Shown here one piece after another: positions 15,965 to 25,066 of a stretch of 63,193 nt of DNA. The notes beneath the pieces are model-generated. The model was not told the DNA's origin. It searched no databases and saw only the letters and a list, made by a program, of their open reading frames with translations. The position numbers and the translations under genes were made by a program. The stretch comes from Verrucomicrobiaceae bacterium (GTDB taxonomy: Bacteria; Verrucomicrobiota; Verrucomicrobiia; Opitutales; Intestinicryptomonadaceae). Location of the stretch: positions 1-63,193 of the forward strand of contig SUVO01000015.1 of NCBI GenBank assembly GCA_015061955.1, written 5' to 3'. Positions within the stretch are counted from its first letter, which is position 1; every line of letters begins with the position of its first letter.

Positions 15965-17695
15965 ATGTTTGATTTTATAAAATTCTCGAAAAAGACAAAG
16001 GGCATAGCTCTTTTTAATTGTAGAACAGGTGTGGTCTCTAAAATAGACACCTTCCCCTTTTTTGCTTCGGCTCAATTGGAAGCTTGTGATACCCGCGATG
16101 CAGTGTTAGAGATTTTTACTCAAGGCGATGGCGCTTTTGTTGTTTCACCCATAAAGAAGGGTATGTTTATAAATAGCGCACCATTTAGTGAGCCTCAGAT
16201 TGTTTCCGACACCACAACATTGCGTATCGACGATAATTTGTTCTATTTAACTACATCGGCAGAAATAGCTGAACGCTTTAGAAAAATCGATGTGTCGCGT
16301 TGGTTAATATTTTATGCTGAAACTGGTAGAATTGAAGATGAAGTTCCATTTGAACGTGTGAAAAATAGTGTTATAAATCGCGGTTTAAGTGGCGATGGTA
16401 TGGCTATATGTCCATGTAATTTTGAGGTAGGTTTTACTTTTCCAAGTGTTTTTGGCGATGGTGAAAGTGGAAGCAATTCGTCTATAATGGCTATAACGCC
16501 TGTTTTAGCTGAATCGGCTGTTGCTGCAACGTGTCCACTGTGTTGGTTGAAGTTTGATCTTGGCGACGCTATGAGCATTGCTACTCACGAAAGTTTACGT
16601 GGCGATCCCATATTAGGTTCTGATGAAATGTTGCGCTTTTTACCAACATCGTTCAATGAAGATGGTGTTGCACTTGATGCAACTGGAATGCCTTCGCCCG
16701 ATATAGCTTGTCCACATTGTCGCAAGCGTTTGCCTCCAAATTATTTAGAGCTTGATCAAAAAATATTTTCGATAGTAGGTGCGCCAAGTTCTGGGAAATC
16801 GTATTATTTGAGCGTTCTTATAAATCAGTTGCAATTATCGCTTTACAAAAATTTTGGTATTGTGATGAAAGATTTAGATCCTTCGGGAAATATGCTTTTA
16901 ACACAAATGAAAAACCGTCTTTTTGGGGCGAAACGTGCTGAAGACGCAATATTGGCAAAGACTGCATTAGAAGGGGCAATGTACGAAAGATATCCACGTT
17001 TTGGGAAAATGGTTTCGTTGCCCAAGCCTATGACTTATTCTCTTGCTGAAGATAATAAACAGTCTACTTCTATGATTTTTTACGACAATGCTGGCGAGCA
17101 TTTTGAACCAGGTTTAGATATAGAACAATCGCCAGGTGCTATGCACGTTGCAAGTTCGGCAGCAATATTTTTCTTATTCGACCCTGCGGCAAATCGCGAC
17201 TTCAAAATGGTGTTGGCAGATTATCCAGATCCTCAGTTGTCGATAGTTGGTCGTATTGATCAGCAAGATACTATATTATCAGAAATGGAAGTTCGCATAA
17301 AGCGTATCAGGGCTCTTGATTTAGACAGAAAAATCGATACTCCTTTGGCTATAATAATAGGCAAGTGCGATATGTGGCAACATCTCTTAAAAGAACCATT
17401 GCCGAATTTGATAGATAATGGCAAATTAGATTTAGATGCAGTTGAGCGTTCAAGTAAAATATTGCGTAATTTCTTGTTGGAAATTGCACCTAATATAGTT
17501 GCTGCTGGCGATTCTATTTCGTCGAATACAAAATATTTTGCAGTAAGCGCCTTAGGACATTCACCTCAAATGATAGAAGACGGCTTTTGTGCAGGAAAAA
17601 TTGCACCTGTTCCTGGAAAATTAAATCCAATGAATGTTGAATTGCCTACAATTTGGGCGTTGTCGCAATGTACAGATTTAATACCTACTAAGTAA
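15965..17695 (+). CDS. Zinc-ribbon TRAFAC-like GTPase of a predicted multi-component system
   Basis: 576 residues from ATG 15965; an in-frame TTG nine codons upstream is less likely. The N-terminal ~145 residues are uncharacterised. Cysteine pairs follow (CPC ~149, CPLC ~189, CPHC ~248) and suggest a zinc ribbon. A P-loop NTPase domain comes next: G1 GAPSSGKSYY (~272), G3 DNAGEHF (~373) and G4 GKCDMW (~465). The DxxG and K-x-D motifs favour GTP over ATP. It resembles the GTPase domains, called DO-GTPase2-like in my recollection, of predicted conflict or signalling systems that pair with GAP1 proteins. The stop overlaps the next start (TAATG). Confidence 0.7.
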   Translation: MFDFIKFSKKTKGIALFNCRTGVVSKIDTFPFFASAQLEACDTRDAVLEIFTQGDGAFVVSPIKKGMFINSAPFSEPQIVSDTTTLRIDDNLFYLTTSAEIAERFRKIDVSRWLIFYAETGRIEDEVPFERVKNSVINRGLSGDGMAICPCNFEVGFTFPSVFGDGESGSNSSIMAITPVLAESAVAATCPLCWLKFDLGDAMSIATHESLRGDPILGSDEMLRFLPTSFNEDGVALDATGMPSPDIACPHCRKRLPPNYLELDQKIFSIVGAPSSGKSYYLSVLINQLQLSLYKNFGIVMKDLDPSGNMLLTQMKNRLFGAKRAEDAILAKTALEGAMYERYPRFGKMVSLPKPMTYSLAEDNKQSTSMIFYDNAGEHFEPGLDIEQSPGAMHVASSAAIFFLFDPAANRDFKMVLADYPDPQLSIVGRIDQQDTILSEMEVRIKRIRALDLDRKIDTPLAIIIGKCDMWQHLLKEPLPNLIDNGKLDLDAVERSSKILRNFLLEIAPNIVAAGDSISSNTKYFAVSALGHSPQMIEDGFCAGKIAPVPGKLNPMNVELPTIWALSQCTDLIPTK

Positions 17696-19041
17696 TGGCT
17701 TATCAACTAATATACACAAGTTATCAATCATCACTTGTTCAGGGCAGAACAGGTTTTAGTACTGTTGCTCGTTCGGTATCAATGCCAGAACGCTTAGTTG
17801 CTGAAATTGAAAGAATAAGTCAGTACGATATAGAAAAGGGTACCGTTTTTGCACACAGAATAATATCGTTGCCGGCTCAAGTATATCACGTTCTCACTCG
17901 TACGAAAGATTGTGGTGTAGATTATACAAATAGAAATAATTACATTGCCCATCATTTGATTTTTTCGGCGCAAGAAGTTGATAATATTACAGCAAATCCA
18001 GCAGAAGTAATGCTTTGCTTTGATGGTTGGGTTGATGCTTTTGAAGGTGAGCCTCGATTTATTGAAGATATAGATTGTTCACAATTTTGTAAAAGTGTTG
18101 TACAACTTCCTGCTAGAACATGGCAACGGCGCTTTGGCGATTGTGGATACGCATCGGTTCTTGGTGATAACTCGCAAATTTATGCTGATGTAAACGATTC
18201 CACAACTTTATTGTATTTGTATGCTGAGGCATTGTTATTGCTCAAGTTAAAAAACACTGATTGGTGCAAAACATTTACAACTCATTCTCTGCCTATCGAT
18301 AAACCTACCGATTTTAATTGGTGTGCTGGAAATTCTATATTACCAGAAAATGCCGATATTGATTTGTCGAGAAACAAAAGTAAAGTTTTACCATCGGGCA
18401 GAGGTGCCGAATATGCACGTTCAGGAGTTGCAACGAATGCCGAAAAATATAATTTGTCGGTGCAAAGAAATGAGTCGAGTAATAAAGGCTTTAATGTTGT
18501 TGAGTCTGAAAAGTCTTCGTATGTGCCTGTGTACATTGGTATTGCTGTCAGTGTTGTTATTTTGGTAATTGCGATTGTGTATTATGCGTTGGGGGCTGGA
18601 AGTTCTGATGATTTTGTAAAGCAGACTGAACCCAAAAAAGAGGTTTTATCAACTTTATCAACAGAAATCGATGTACCTGCAAACATAGAGCAACCCGATA
18701 AGAAAATGACCTTGTCTGAAATAATAACGCAGGTTCGTGAAAAAATAAATAACGGTAAGTTTTCTGAAGCAATAGAATGTTGGAATAAAAGCCAATACGC
18801 AAAAAAACATCCAAGATATTTGGAAGATTTTCAGTATGATATAGCTTCTACAATAAAGAGAATGATGCGATTTGCTGAAAATGTTTCGTTGAACGATATG
18901 GCATCTGAAAAAGAAAAAAATAAAGCCTTAACAAATTTAGAAATAATTGAAAACTCTGTTAACTTTCTGCCCGAAACTTCGCAGAAATTGACTTTACAAA
19001 AAATAGCGGAATTAAGACGCGCAATTAGTAAAAACAAATGA
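17695..19041 (+). CDS. GAP1-N-like membrane protein (GTPase-associated)
   Basis: A 448-residue protein. Residues 1-~160 open with QLIYTSYQSSLVQGRTGFST and continue with VARSVSMPERLV and NRNNYIAHHLIF. This pattern matches my memory of the GAP1-N domain of GTPase-associated protein 1. A linker follows, then a single transmembrane helix (~278-300, VYIGIAVSVVILVIAIVYYA). A C-terminal helical domain (~340-448) looks TPR-like or coiled. It starts on the GTPase stop codon and overlaps the following gene by four bases, so the three are translationally coupled. A physical link to the GTPase is inferred from context. Confidence 0.65.
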   Translation: MAYQLIYTSYQSSLVQGRTGFSTVARSVSMPERLVAEIERISQYDIEKGTVFAHRIISLPAQVYHVLTRTKDCGVDYTNRNNYIAHHLIFSAQEVDNITANPAEVMLCFDGWVDAFEGEPRFIEDIDCSQFCKSVVQLPARTWQRRFGDCGYASVLGDNSQIYADVNDSTTLLYLYAEALLLLKLKNTDWCKTFTTHSLPIDKPTDFNWCAGNSILPENADIDLSRNKSKVLPSGRGAEYARSGVATNAEKYNLSVQRNESSNKGFNVVESEKSSYVPVYIGIAVSVVILVIAIVYYALGAGSSDDFVKQTEPKKEVLSTLSTEIDVPANIEQPDKKMTLSEIITQVREKINNGKFSEAIECWNKSQYAKKHPRYLEDFQYDIASTIKRMMRFAENVSLNDMASEKEKNKALTNLEIIENSVNFLPETSQKLTLQKIAELRRAISKNK

Positions 19042-21860
19042 CACCAGAATTAGTAATAGTTAAAATACAGTCGTTGTTGTCGAGCGATAATACCGAAAAC
19101 TTGGCACAACAGCGCGCAATAGCAATGGAATATTGTAATCAGTGTACGCAAGTTCACGAGTTGTTAGAGCATTGTGGTGCAATGATAAAAGCTGGGCGCG
19201 AGTATTCTGCGTTGGAGTTTGCTGAATCGAGTACATTGCTTGAACGTATAAATACGCTTTCATTTAAAGAAGGTAAAATTTGGTTAGATTATTGTGCCGA
19301 AAAAAAATTACCATCGCCAATGCCGTTCGACGAAACACTGGTAGAAATGGTTTCGGCATTGTATCAAAAAAGCATTTCGCAAACACATCCGTTGTACAGA
19401 GATTATCGCAGAGCTATGCGTTTGCGTGATTTCGATAAAGCGTTATCGGTTATAACTACAATTTCAAAAATTAATTCAACCGATGAACTGGCTAAAGAAG
19501 AATGTCAGCGATTGCGTAAAAGTGTTGTTGAACGCAAGCTTAAACGTTTGGCTGAATTATTACATGGTAATATTCCCGAAACAAACGATGAATTTGAAAA
19601 AATATGTGCATTCCTTGAACGTAATGATGATTATGTACGTGGTATGCCAGAATGGACCGAAGCTATGAAAAAACGAGCTGAAATATCGCAAGCTAATCTA
19701 TACGAGAAGGCCGTCGGAATTGTAAGCAAAATGCGAATGCTTTCACCAGACGAAAATTTAGATGAAGTTGTATCGCTTTTGGGCGAATTAAATTCTTTGC
19801 CTGAAAATCTAAAGCTTTCTCCGATAGATGAAGATTTTATTGAAAGTATTTCTAAATATGCGTTAAAACGTCAGGCTGAAAAAATATCGAAAGAAAAAAT
19901 TGCAAGAGCAGTCGTAGCAATAACAGAAGAATTAGAAAATAAAAAAGCTGTCGATAATAAATTGCGTTTGGAAAAACTCAAAAAGTTGCGTTCAGAAGCT
20001 AGTAGTGGTTTGTCTACCGAAATTGCAAAAGTTCTCGATAAAAAAATATCGGTGCTCGAGAAAAAATTGTTTATGCGTAAAATTTCATTGTACTCTGGAA
20101 TTTTTGCAGGGGTTTCGTTGTTGGGCGTGGGTGGTTATTTTGGTTCTATTATAGTAATTGATAAAATGGAACGCAAAGATTTTGAAACTTCTTTGGCAAA
20201 AATATCGCACATAGAAGACCCTAACGAAAAATTAAATTCTTTGAATAAACTTGAAGCTAAGTATAGAGATATTTTAAATGATCCAGCCTTTGGTGGCAAG
20301 TTTTTAGATATTAAAAAACAGGCAGATGCAAAGGTCGCCGAAACCGACAGACTTAAGAAGATGTTGGATTTTGCTGAAAAAATCAATTATACAACAGCAT
20401 CGTCAAAAGATGTTTCGGAAGCAAAAAAGATATTAGATAAAGTTGGTGAGGATGTATTTTTGTTGCCCGAGTCGGTTCAGCCAGCAATAAAAGAACGTTT
20501 AGATAAAATACAATCGAAAGCTATCGATAAAATAGAAGAACGTAAAACTAATATCAGACGTAGAATTAGAGATTTGCTAAAGAATTATGAGGAGCTTTTA
20601 GCCCAATACGAAAGCTTTAATTTTGATAGAACAATGCTCGATAAACGCTACGATGTAATTGTTCCAGAATTGCGAGCTTTGATGGAAGATTCTGATTCTA
20701 TTTTTAAACCAGATCAAATAGATATTGATAGTTATAACGATTTGTCGAATCGTATAAAAGATGCAAAATCTAAATATGCTGATTTTGATGATGCAAGAAA
20801 GTCGCTGTTGTCGTCGAAGACATTTGAAGAATATATAGCAATGGCTAAGCTTTTGAATGATAATCCAAATGTGCCAGCCGATTTTACGAAAAAACTTTCA
20901 AAAATTTTAAATCAAACACAAGCTATCAAAACTGGGCAATTAGCTAATTATGCCGATGCATCGGCAGTTGAAAACGCTTTCAGGATTGGTGAATTTTCGC
21001 GTGCAGTTGTAAAATTACCTCAGTTGTTGGGCGATGTACATATTTATGTCAGAGAAAATGGGAAGCGTATTCACTCTTTAGGCGAAGCTGTTGAACGTGA
21101 AAACAAATGGGATAGTGGTTCCGAAACAATGCAACGTGTAAACGAGATTGTTGAAGGTGGCACAACAAATACAGTATTGTACAGAAAACATCAGATTGAT
21201 GGGCAAATTCCAACGGGCGAAAAATTGTTCAAATTGGGATTGAGTGCAGAGTCGAAATTTGCTCAAGAGGTGTTGAATATTGCTGCTCAGGATTCTTTAA
21301 TTGAAGCTATTGAATATTGTGCAAATGGAAATGTAAATCCAGTGTTTAAACTGATATTAGAAAAATATCTCTTTGAGCAAATGCGTAAAGACCCTATCTT
21401 TAGTGGATTGCTTTATTCTAAAACAGCACTCGCACGTGAAAAAATGGTCAATAAACATGCCAGAGGTTTTTCGTTCCACTCTTGGTTGTTTGAAAATGGA
21501 CCTCGTAAACGTTTTGTTGAAAAAGAATTGTATTCAACTCCTTTACCTAATTTAAAGAAAGAAGCTAAGGTGTGTGTAGATTCTATTCTTATTATCCAAA
21601 AAAATCCGTTGAAAATGGTTGGTATTGTTCAAGAAAACGGTAAGAAAAAAGTTTTTGCAGATTCAAAGGGCGCTATTTGGGCTGTAAATATGGCTGGTAA
21701 TTTTTCCAGAATGGCATCGAGTATGGATATTATGGGGAAAGGTTCGGCAGAGTTGAGCCCGTTGTTTGCAGAAGTAAAGTCTGATAAAGAAGTAAATGAT
21801 GAGGCTGTTGCAAAGTTTAATCACGAATCTGCCGACAAATCTACTAAGAAAGCTAAGTAG
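19038..21860 (+). CDS. Large coiled-coil protein with one central transmembrane helix
   Basis: A 940-residue protein that I cannot assign to a named family. Residues 1-~345 are helical, probably cytoplasmic and rich in Glu and Lys, with repeat-like segments. One strong transmembrane helix lies at ~349-372 (LYSGIFAGVSLLGVGGYFGS). Residues ~373-640 are long heptad-rich coiled coils. The C-terminal ~300 residues look globular, with many aromatic residues. With no signal peptide the N-terminus should be inside and the coiled coil outside or periplasmic. The 4-base ATGA overlap with the GAP1-like gene ties it to the same unit. It may act as the membrane scaffold or effector. Confidence 0.6.
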   Translation: MTPELVIVKIQSLLSSDNTENLAQQRAIAMEYCNQCTQVHELLEHCGAMIKAGREYSALEFAESSTLLERINTLSFKEGKIWLDYCAEKKLPSPMPFDETLVEMVSALYQKSISQTHPLYRDYRRAMRLRDFDKALSVITTISKINSTDELAKEECQRLRKSVVERKLKRLAELLHGNIPETNDEFEKICAFLERNDDYVRGMPEWTEAMKKRAEISQANLYEKAVGIVSKMRMLSPDENLDEVVSLLGELNSLPENLKLSPIDEDFIESISKYALKRQAEKISKEKIARAVVAITEELENKKAVDNKLRLEKLKKLRSEASSGLSTEIAKVLDKKISVLEKKLFMRKISLYSGIFAGVSLLGVGGYFGSIIVIDKMERKDFETSLAKISHIEDPNEKLNSLNKLEAKYRDILNDPAFGGKFLDIKKQADAKVAETDRLKKMLDFAEKINYTTASSKDVSEAKKILDKVGEDVFLLPESVQPAIKERLDKIQSKAIDKIEERKTNIRRRIRDLLKNYEELLAQYESFNFDRTMLDKRYDVIVPELRALMEDSDSIFKPDQIDIDSYNDLSNRIKDAKSKYADFDDARKSLLSSKTFEEYIAMAKLLNDNPNVPADFTKKLSKILNQTQAIKTGQLANYADASAVENAFRIGEFSRAVVKLPQLLGDVHIYVRENGKRIHSLGEAVERENKWDSGSETMQRVNEIVEGGTTNTVLYRKHQIDGQIPTGEKLFKLGLSAESKFAQEVLNIAAQDSLIEAIEYCANGNVNPVFKLILEKYLFEQMRKDPIFSGLLYSKTALAREKMVNKHARGFSFHSWLFENGPRKRFVEKELYSTPLPNLKKEAKVCVDSILIIQKNPLKMVGIVQENGKKKVFADSKGAIWAVNMAGNFSRMASSMDIMGKGSAELSPLFAEVKSDKEVNDEAVAKFNHESADKSTKKAK

Positions 21861-21869
21861 TTTATTAAA

Positions 21870-22277
21870 ATGACATCTCCAAAATATAAATTACTTTGGA
21901 AAGGCGTTGAAAGTGGTCCGTACTCTGCTTCCGATATTCAACGTATGTTGAAGTTCGGAGAAATTGGTGTGTTTCATAAAATAAAAGCAGATGGTATGCC
22001 TGATTATGTGTTGTTGAAGGATTTTGATTTTTCTACAAAAACATATGTAGCTTCTAAAAATAAAAATGTTAGTATTTTTATGGAATATGTTGCGTATGTA
22101 ATTGCTGGAATGTCGTTTTTATCGTTGTTGTTTTTAGGCATAGGTGTAGTAGGTGGTATTACTATGTGGTTGCTTGGATATAAACCAATCGCGTGTAGAT
22201 GTATTTTATTGAGTATGGTTATTGGTTCATTCGGATTTATTTTCTTTGAGAAAATTTATCCGACACTGGTTCAATAA
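21870..22277 (+). CDS. GYF_2-domain small membrane protein
   Basis: A 135-residue protein. Residues ~5-55 form a GYF_2 (DUF4339) domain: YKLLWKGVESGPYSASDIQ then IGVFHKIKADG. It keeps the GP[YF] core of this peptide-binding fold. Two transmembrane helices follow (~71-95 and ~105-128). It begins 9 bases after the coiled-coil gene in the same operon. GYF domains bind proline-rich peptides in eukaryotes; bacterial GYF_2 proteins are mostly uncharacterised and often sit on membrane proteins. A second GYF_2 protein is encoded at 32442-33293. Confidence 0.75.
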   Translation: MTSPKYKLLWKGVESGPYSASDIQRMLKFGEIGVFHKIKADGMPDYVLLKDFDFSTKTYVASKNKNVSIFMEYVAYVIAGMSFLSLLFLGIGVVGGITMWLLGYKPIACRCILLSMVIGSFGFIFFEKIYPTLVQ

Positions 22278-22318
22278 AAATGTTGCGATTTTATGTAGTG
22301 AGTATTTTCTATTAAGAC

Positions 22319-23173
22319 GTGAAAAAAAATCGAAAAATCTTGTTTGTTGTAAATGTCCAAAAGCCAAATGCGTTGGATATAGCCAATAAGTTGTCGGCTG
22401 TTGCCAAGGAAAATGGTATCGACACTGCAATATCTACGGTGCATCCAACACCAGAAGAATACTTTATAGATATTGATAGTTGTTGCGTTATTGGTGGCGA
22501 TGGAACTATATTGTCGTGTGCTAAGATGTTAGCAAAATATAGCATTCCCGTTTTTGGTATCAATTTGGGTAAACTTGGCTTCTTGGCAACTTACAACGAG
22601 GATATAGATAAAGATTTGTTTTTATTGTTGGCTCAGGGCGATGGTAAAGTTTTTGAACGCGCTATGTTGCAAACTAGTTATCAAAATAAAAATTATTTGG
22701 TTTTAAACGATTTTGTTTTGAAAGATTCTCGTATAGGTGGCATATCAAAATTTCGAATTTATGCTGATAACGAATTTATTGCCGAGTATATGGGCGATGG
22801 TTTGATTTTCGCAACACCAACTGGATGTACTGCATATAATTTATCGGCAGGTGGTCCAATTATTCACCCAAAGTCTCGCTCATTTGTTATGACACCAATT
22901 TGTCCACATACATTGTCGAACAGAAGTTTGGTATTAAGCTATGGAACGTTAGTTAAAATAATATGCGTAAGTGGGGAAAGTGCTTTGATTGCCGATGGTA
23001 CACAAGTTGCTACTATGACAAAAGGCTCTGAATTAGAACTATATATGCCCCCTTGTAGCGTAAAGTTTATGCGATATCGCGGACATTCTTATTTCGGAAT
23101 TTTGCGAAGTAAGTTAGGATGGGCAGATGACCCTCGCGAATTGGAAAATAAAAACAGGATGTCGAAAAAATAA
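22319..23173 (+). CDS. nadK: NAD kinase
   Basis: 284 residues from a GTG start. The family motifs are all present: the GGDGT box in CCVIGGDGTILS, the FGINLGKLGFL loop, and the signature MGDGLIFATPTGCTAYNLSA with PTG[S/C]TAY. The later SNRSLVLS and IADG segments match as well. The enzyme phosphorylates NAD to NADP and sets the NADPH pool in the cytoplasm. It lies 41 bases after the GYF gene and is probably part of the same long transcript, which links the GTPase module to housekeeping genes. Confidence 0.96.
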   Translation: MKKNRKILFVVNVQKPNALDIANKLSAVAKENGIDTAISTVHPTPEEYFIDIDSCCVIGGDGTILSCAKMLAKYSIPVFGINLGKLGFLATYNEDIDKDLFLLLAQGDGKVFERAMLQTSYQNKNYLVLNDFVLKDSRIGGISKFRIYADNEFIAEYMGDGLIFATPTGCTAYNLSAGGPIIHPKSRSFVMTPICPHTLSNRSLVLSYGTLVKIICVSGESALIADGTQVATMTKGSELELYMPPCSVKFMRYRGHSYFGILRSKLGWADDPRELENKNRMSKK

Positions 23174-23176
23174 AAT

Positions 23177-23584
23177 ATGAAAGAATCTGATAACAACATT
23201 TTTGATGGTATTGCATTCAGTATTTCACTGATTGCAATCGAGGCTTGTTTGGCAATAAATATTTTATTTTTTATCTTAAGTATAATACCACATCCTGATT
23301 ATAGCCAAGTAGTAAGCTCGCCTTGGGGGATATCGGTGCTGATAGATGTATTGTTGTTTGTTCTTTTGCTTACAAAGTATAAACCATTTGAATTGGTTCA
23401 ATTTAAGGCGTTTGCTTGCGCAGGATTTTTCGGGTATTTGGCGTATTGTTCCAACCATAATATAGCTTTGCCTGTATGTATGTGGTTGTTGATAGGTTTG
23501 TTAACTCGTAGATTGGGCGTTTTTATTGCATCGGTTGTAGCTGTGTTTGCAGTAGGATGTTGTGCAATATATAATTTTCTTTAA
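23177..23584 (+). CDS. Small four-helix membrane protein of unknown function
   Basis: A 135-residue hydrophobic protein with four predicted membrane helices (about residues 12-37, 50-67, 76-92 and 99-133) and a short charged N-terminus. No family is recognised. It starts 3 bases after nadK and ends 17 bases before the YihY gene, so it is in the same operon. The unbroken frame and tight spacing support it being real. Confidence 0.7.
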   Translation: MKESDNNIFDGIAFSISLIAIEACLAINILFFILSIIPHPDYSQVVSSPWGISVLIDVLLFVLLLTKYKPFELVQFKAFACAGFFGYLAYCSNHNIALPVCMWLLIGLLTRRLGVFIASVVAVFAVGCCAIYNFL

Positions 23585-23601
23585 TTTTAAAAACTTAGGT
23601 T

Positions 23602-25065
23602 ATGGCAGAGCATAAAGCTAAAAAAAATTCACTCGTAAAAAAAACTAAGAACTTTTTAGACGACCTTTGGACTGTTTCTTCGGAAGGCGAAAAGGGTATT
23701 AGAAGAATAGCTATTATCTTGGCACGAATTATCTATACCATTTGTATGGGGATTGTCAAAAAACGCATTCTTGTTCAGGCATCGTCGTTGTCGTATGCAA
23801 CATTGTTGGCAGTTGGTCCTATATTGGCAATTACTGTTATGTTTTCGAGTGTGTTCTTTAAAGATAAAGACGAAGACTTCGTTTATAACAATATAATGGC
23901 AGCCGCAACGTTTGTAATGCCAGCTTTCAACGAAATGAATATAGACGAAACATCGGTTTCAAATACCGAAAACACGTCATCGCAAAATTCTGCAAAAGTT
24001 GCAACTGCCGATAATTCTCAAACAGCTAAAGGGAAAGCTCATATAAATCCAGAAATTTATAAGTTTATTGATAATATTTCAAAGGGTAGTGCCAAGGCAG
24101 GTATCGTAGGTATAGTTGCTATGATTGTAACGTGCTTGTTGTTGTTGATAAATATGGAAAGTGCGTTCAATTATATTTGGGGTGTTGAGGTTGGTAGAAA
24201 TTGGATGAACAGAATTGTATTCTATTTTGTGATGATATTTTTTGGTTCGGTAGGGTCTATTTTTGCAGCTGCGCTTTTTGCAACTCCTACAATAGCTAAA
24301 GTTTTTGGTGGCATTGCTATTATTAGAGATTATGTACATTGGATAAGCTATGGCTTTGGTATGTTGGTGATGATTATAGTGTTGTCGTGCTTTTATAAGT
24401 TTATACCATTTACAAAGGTGAAATGGAGTTCTGCTATTGTTGGTGGTATTGTTATTACAATGTTGTTATTGTTGAATAATAAGGGATCATTCTTATATAT
24501 TTCATACATAAGTAAACAACAGAGCTTATACGGATATTTAGCAATTGTTGCTGTTGCAATGTTTAGTTTGTATATTTTCTGGATAGTATTGCTTTCTGGT
24601 GGATTGATAACTTATGCTGTTCAATTTGTTGGATTTTTCGACGACGACCAAGCGTGGAATAAAATTGGCGAAAGAACAAAAAGTATGTGCGCCCTCGCTG
24701 TATTTTCGGAGGTAGCAAAAGACTTTTATGAAAGGGGTAAGGGATGTTCTAATTTAGATTCGCTTTCTCAAAAATTGAAGTTGCCAAAGGTGTTATTAGC
24801 ACGCTGTGTAAAATTGTTGTCGGAAAAAGATTTAGTTTGCGTAGTTGATAATAGAGCAGAAGATAGTACTATGTTGAAGCCATCGGTGTCGCCGGATGCT
24901 CTTACGGTAGCAGGATTTTTATCGAAAATATCGGAAGCTGAAGGCGATAGATCAATAAACGAGCGTTTGTCGGGATATGAAAATTCTGTAAAACTTGTGT
25001 TGGGCTCGTTTGCAGAATTTGCAAAAACTGATATGTTATCTAAGAAAATACGCGATATTTTATAG
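23602..25065 (+). CDS. YihY/BrkB-family membrane protein with C-terminal winged-helix-like domain
   Basis: A 487-residue member of the YihY (old name BrkB) family. The charged N-terminus leads into LVQASSLSYATLLAVGPILA, the family's first-helix motif. Four or five further membrane helices end near residue 345. The first extracytoplasmic loop holds a low-complexity Ser/Thr/Asn insert (~115-145). The C-terminal ~130 residues look like a winged helix (LDSLSQKLKLPKVLLARCVK then LCVVDNR-like wing). This extension is known in long YihY proteins. Function is unsettled in the literature; earlier ribonuclease BN claims were wrong. One base separates it from pdxH. Confidence 0.88.
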   Translation: MAEHKAKKNSLVKKTKNFLDDLWTVSSEGEKGIRRIAIILARIIYTICMGIVKKRILVQASSLSYATLLAVGPILAITVMFSSVFFKDKDEDFVYNNIMAAATFVMPAFNEMNIDETSVSNTENTSSQNSAKVATADNSQTAKGKAHINPEIYKFIDNISKGSAKAGIVGIVAMIVTCLLLLINMESAFNYIWGVEVGRNWMNRIVFYFVMIFFGSVGSIFAAALFATPTIAKVFGGIAIIRDYVHWISYGFGMLVMIIVLSCFYKFIPFTKVKWSSAIVGGIVITMLLLLNNKGSFLYISYISKQQSLYGYLAIVAVAMFSLYIFWIVLLSGGLITYAVQFVGFFDDDQAWNKIGERTKSMCALAVFSEVAKDFYERGKGCSNLDSLSQKLKLPKVLLARCVKLLSEKDLVCVVDNRAEDSTMLKPSVSPDALTVAGFLSKISEAEGDRSINERLSGYENSVKLVLGSFAEFAKTDMLSKKIRDIL

Positions 25066-25066
25066 T

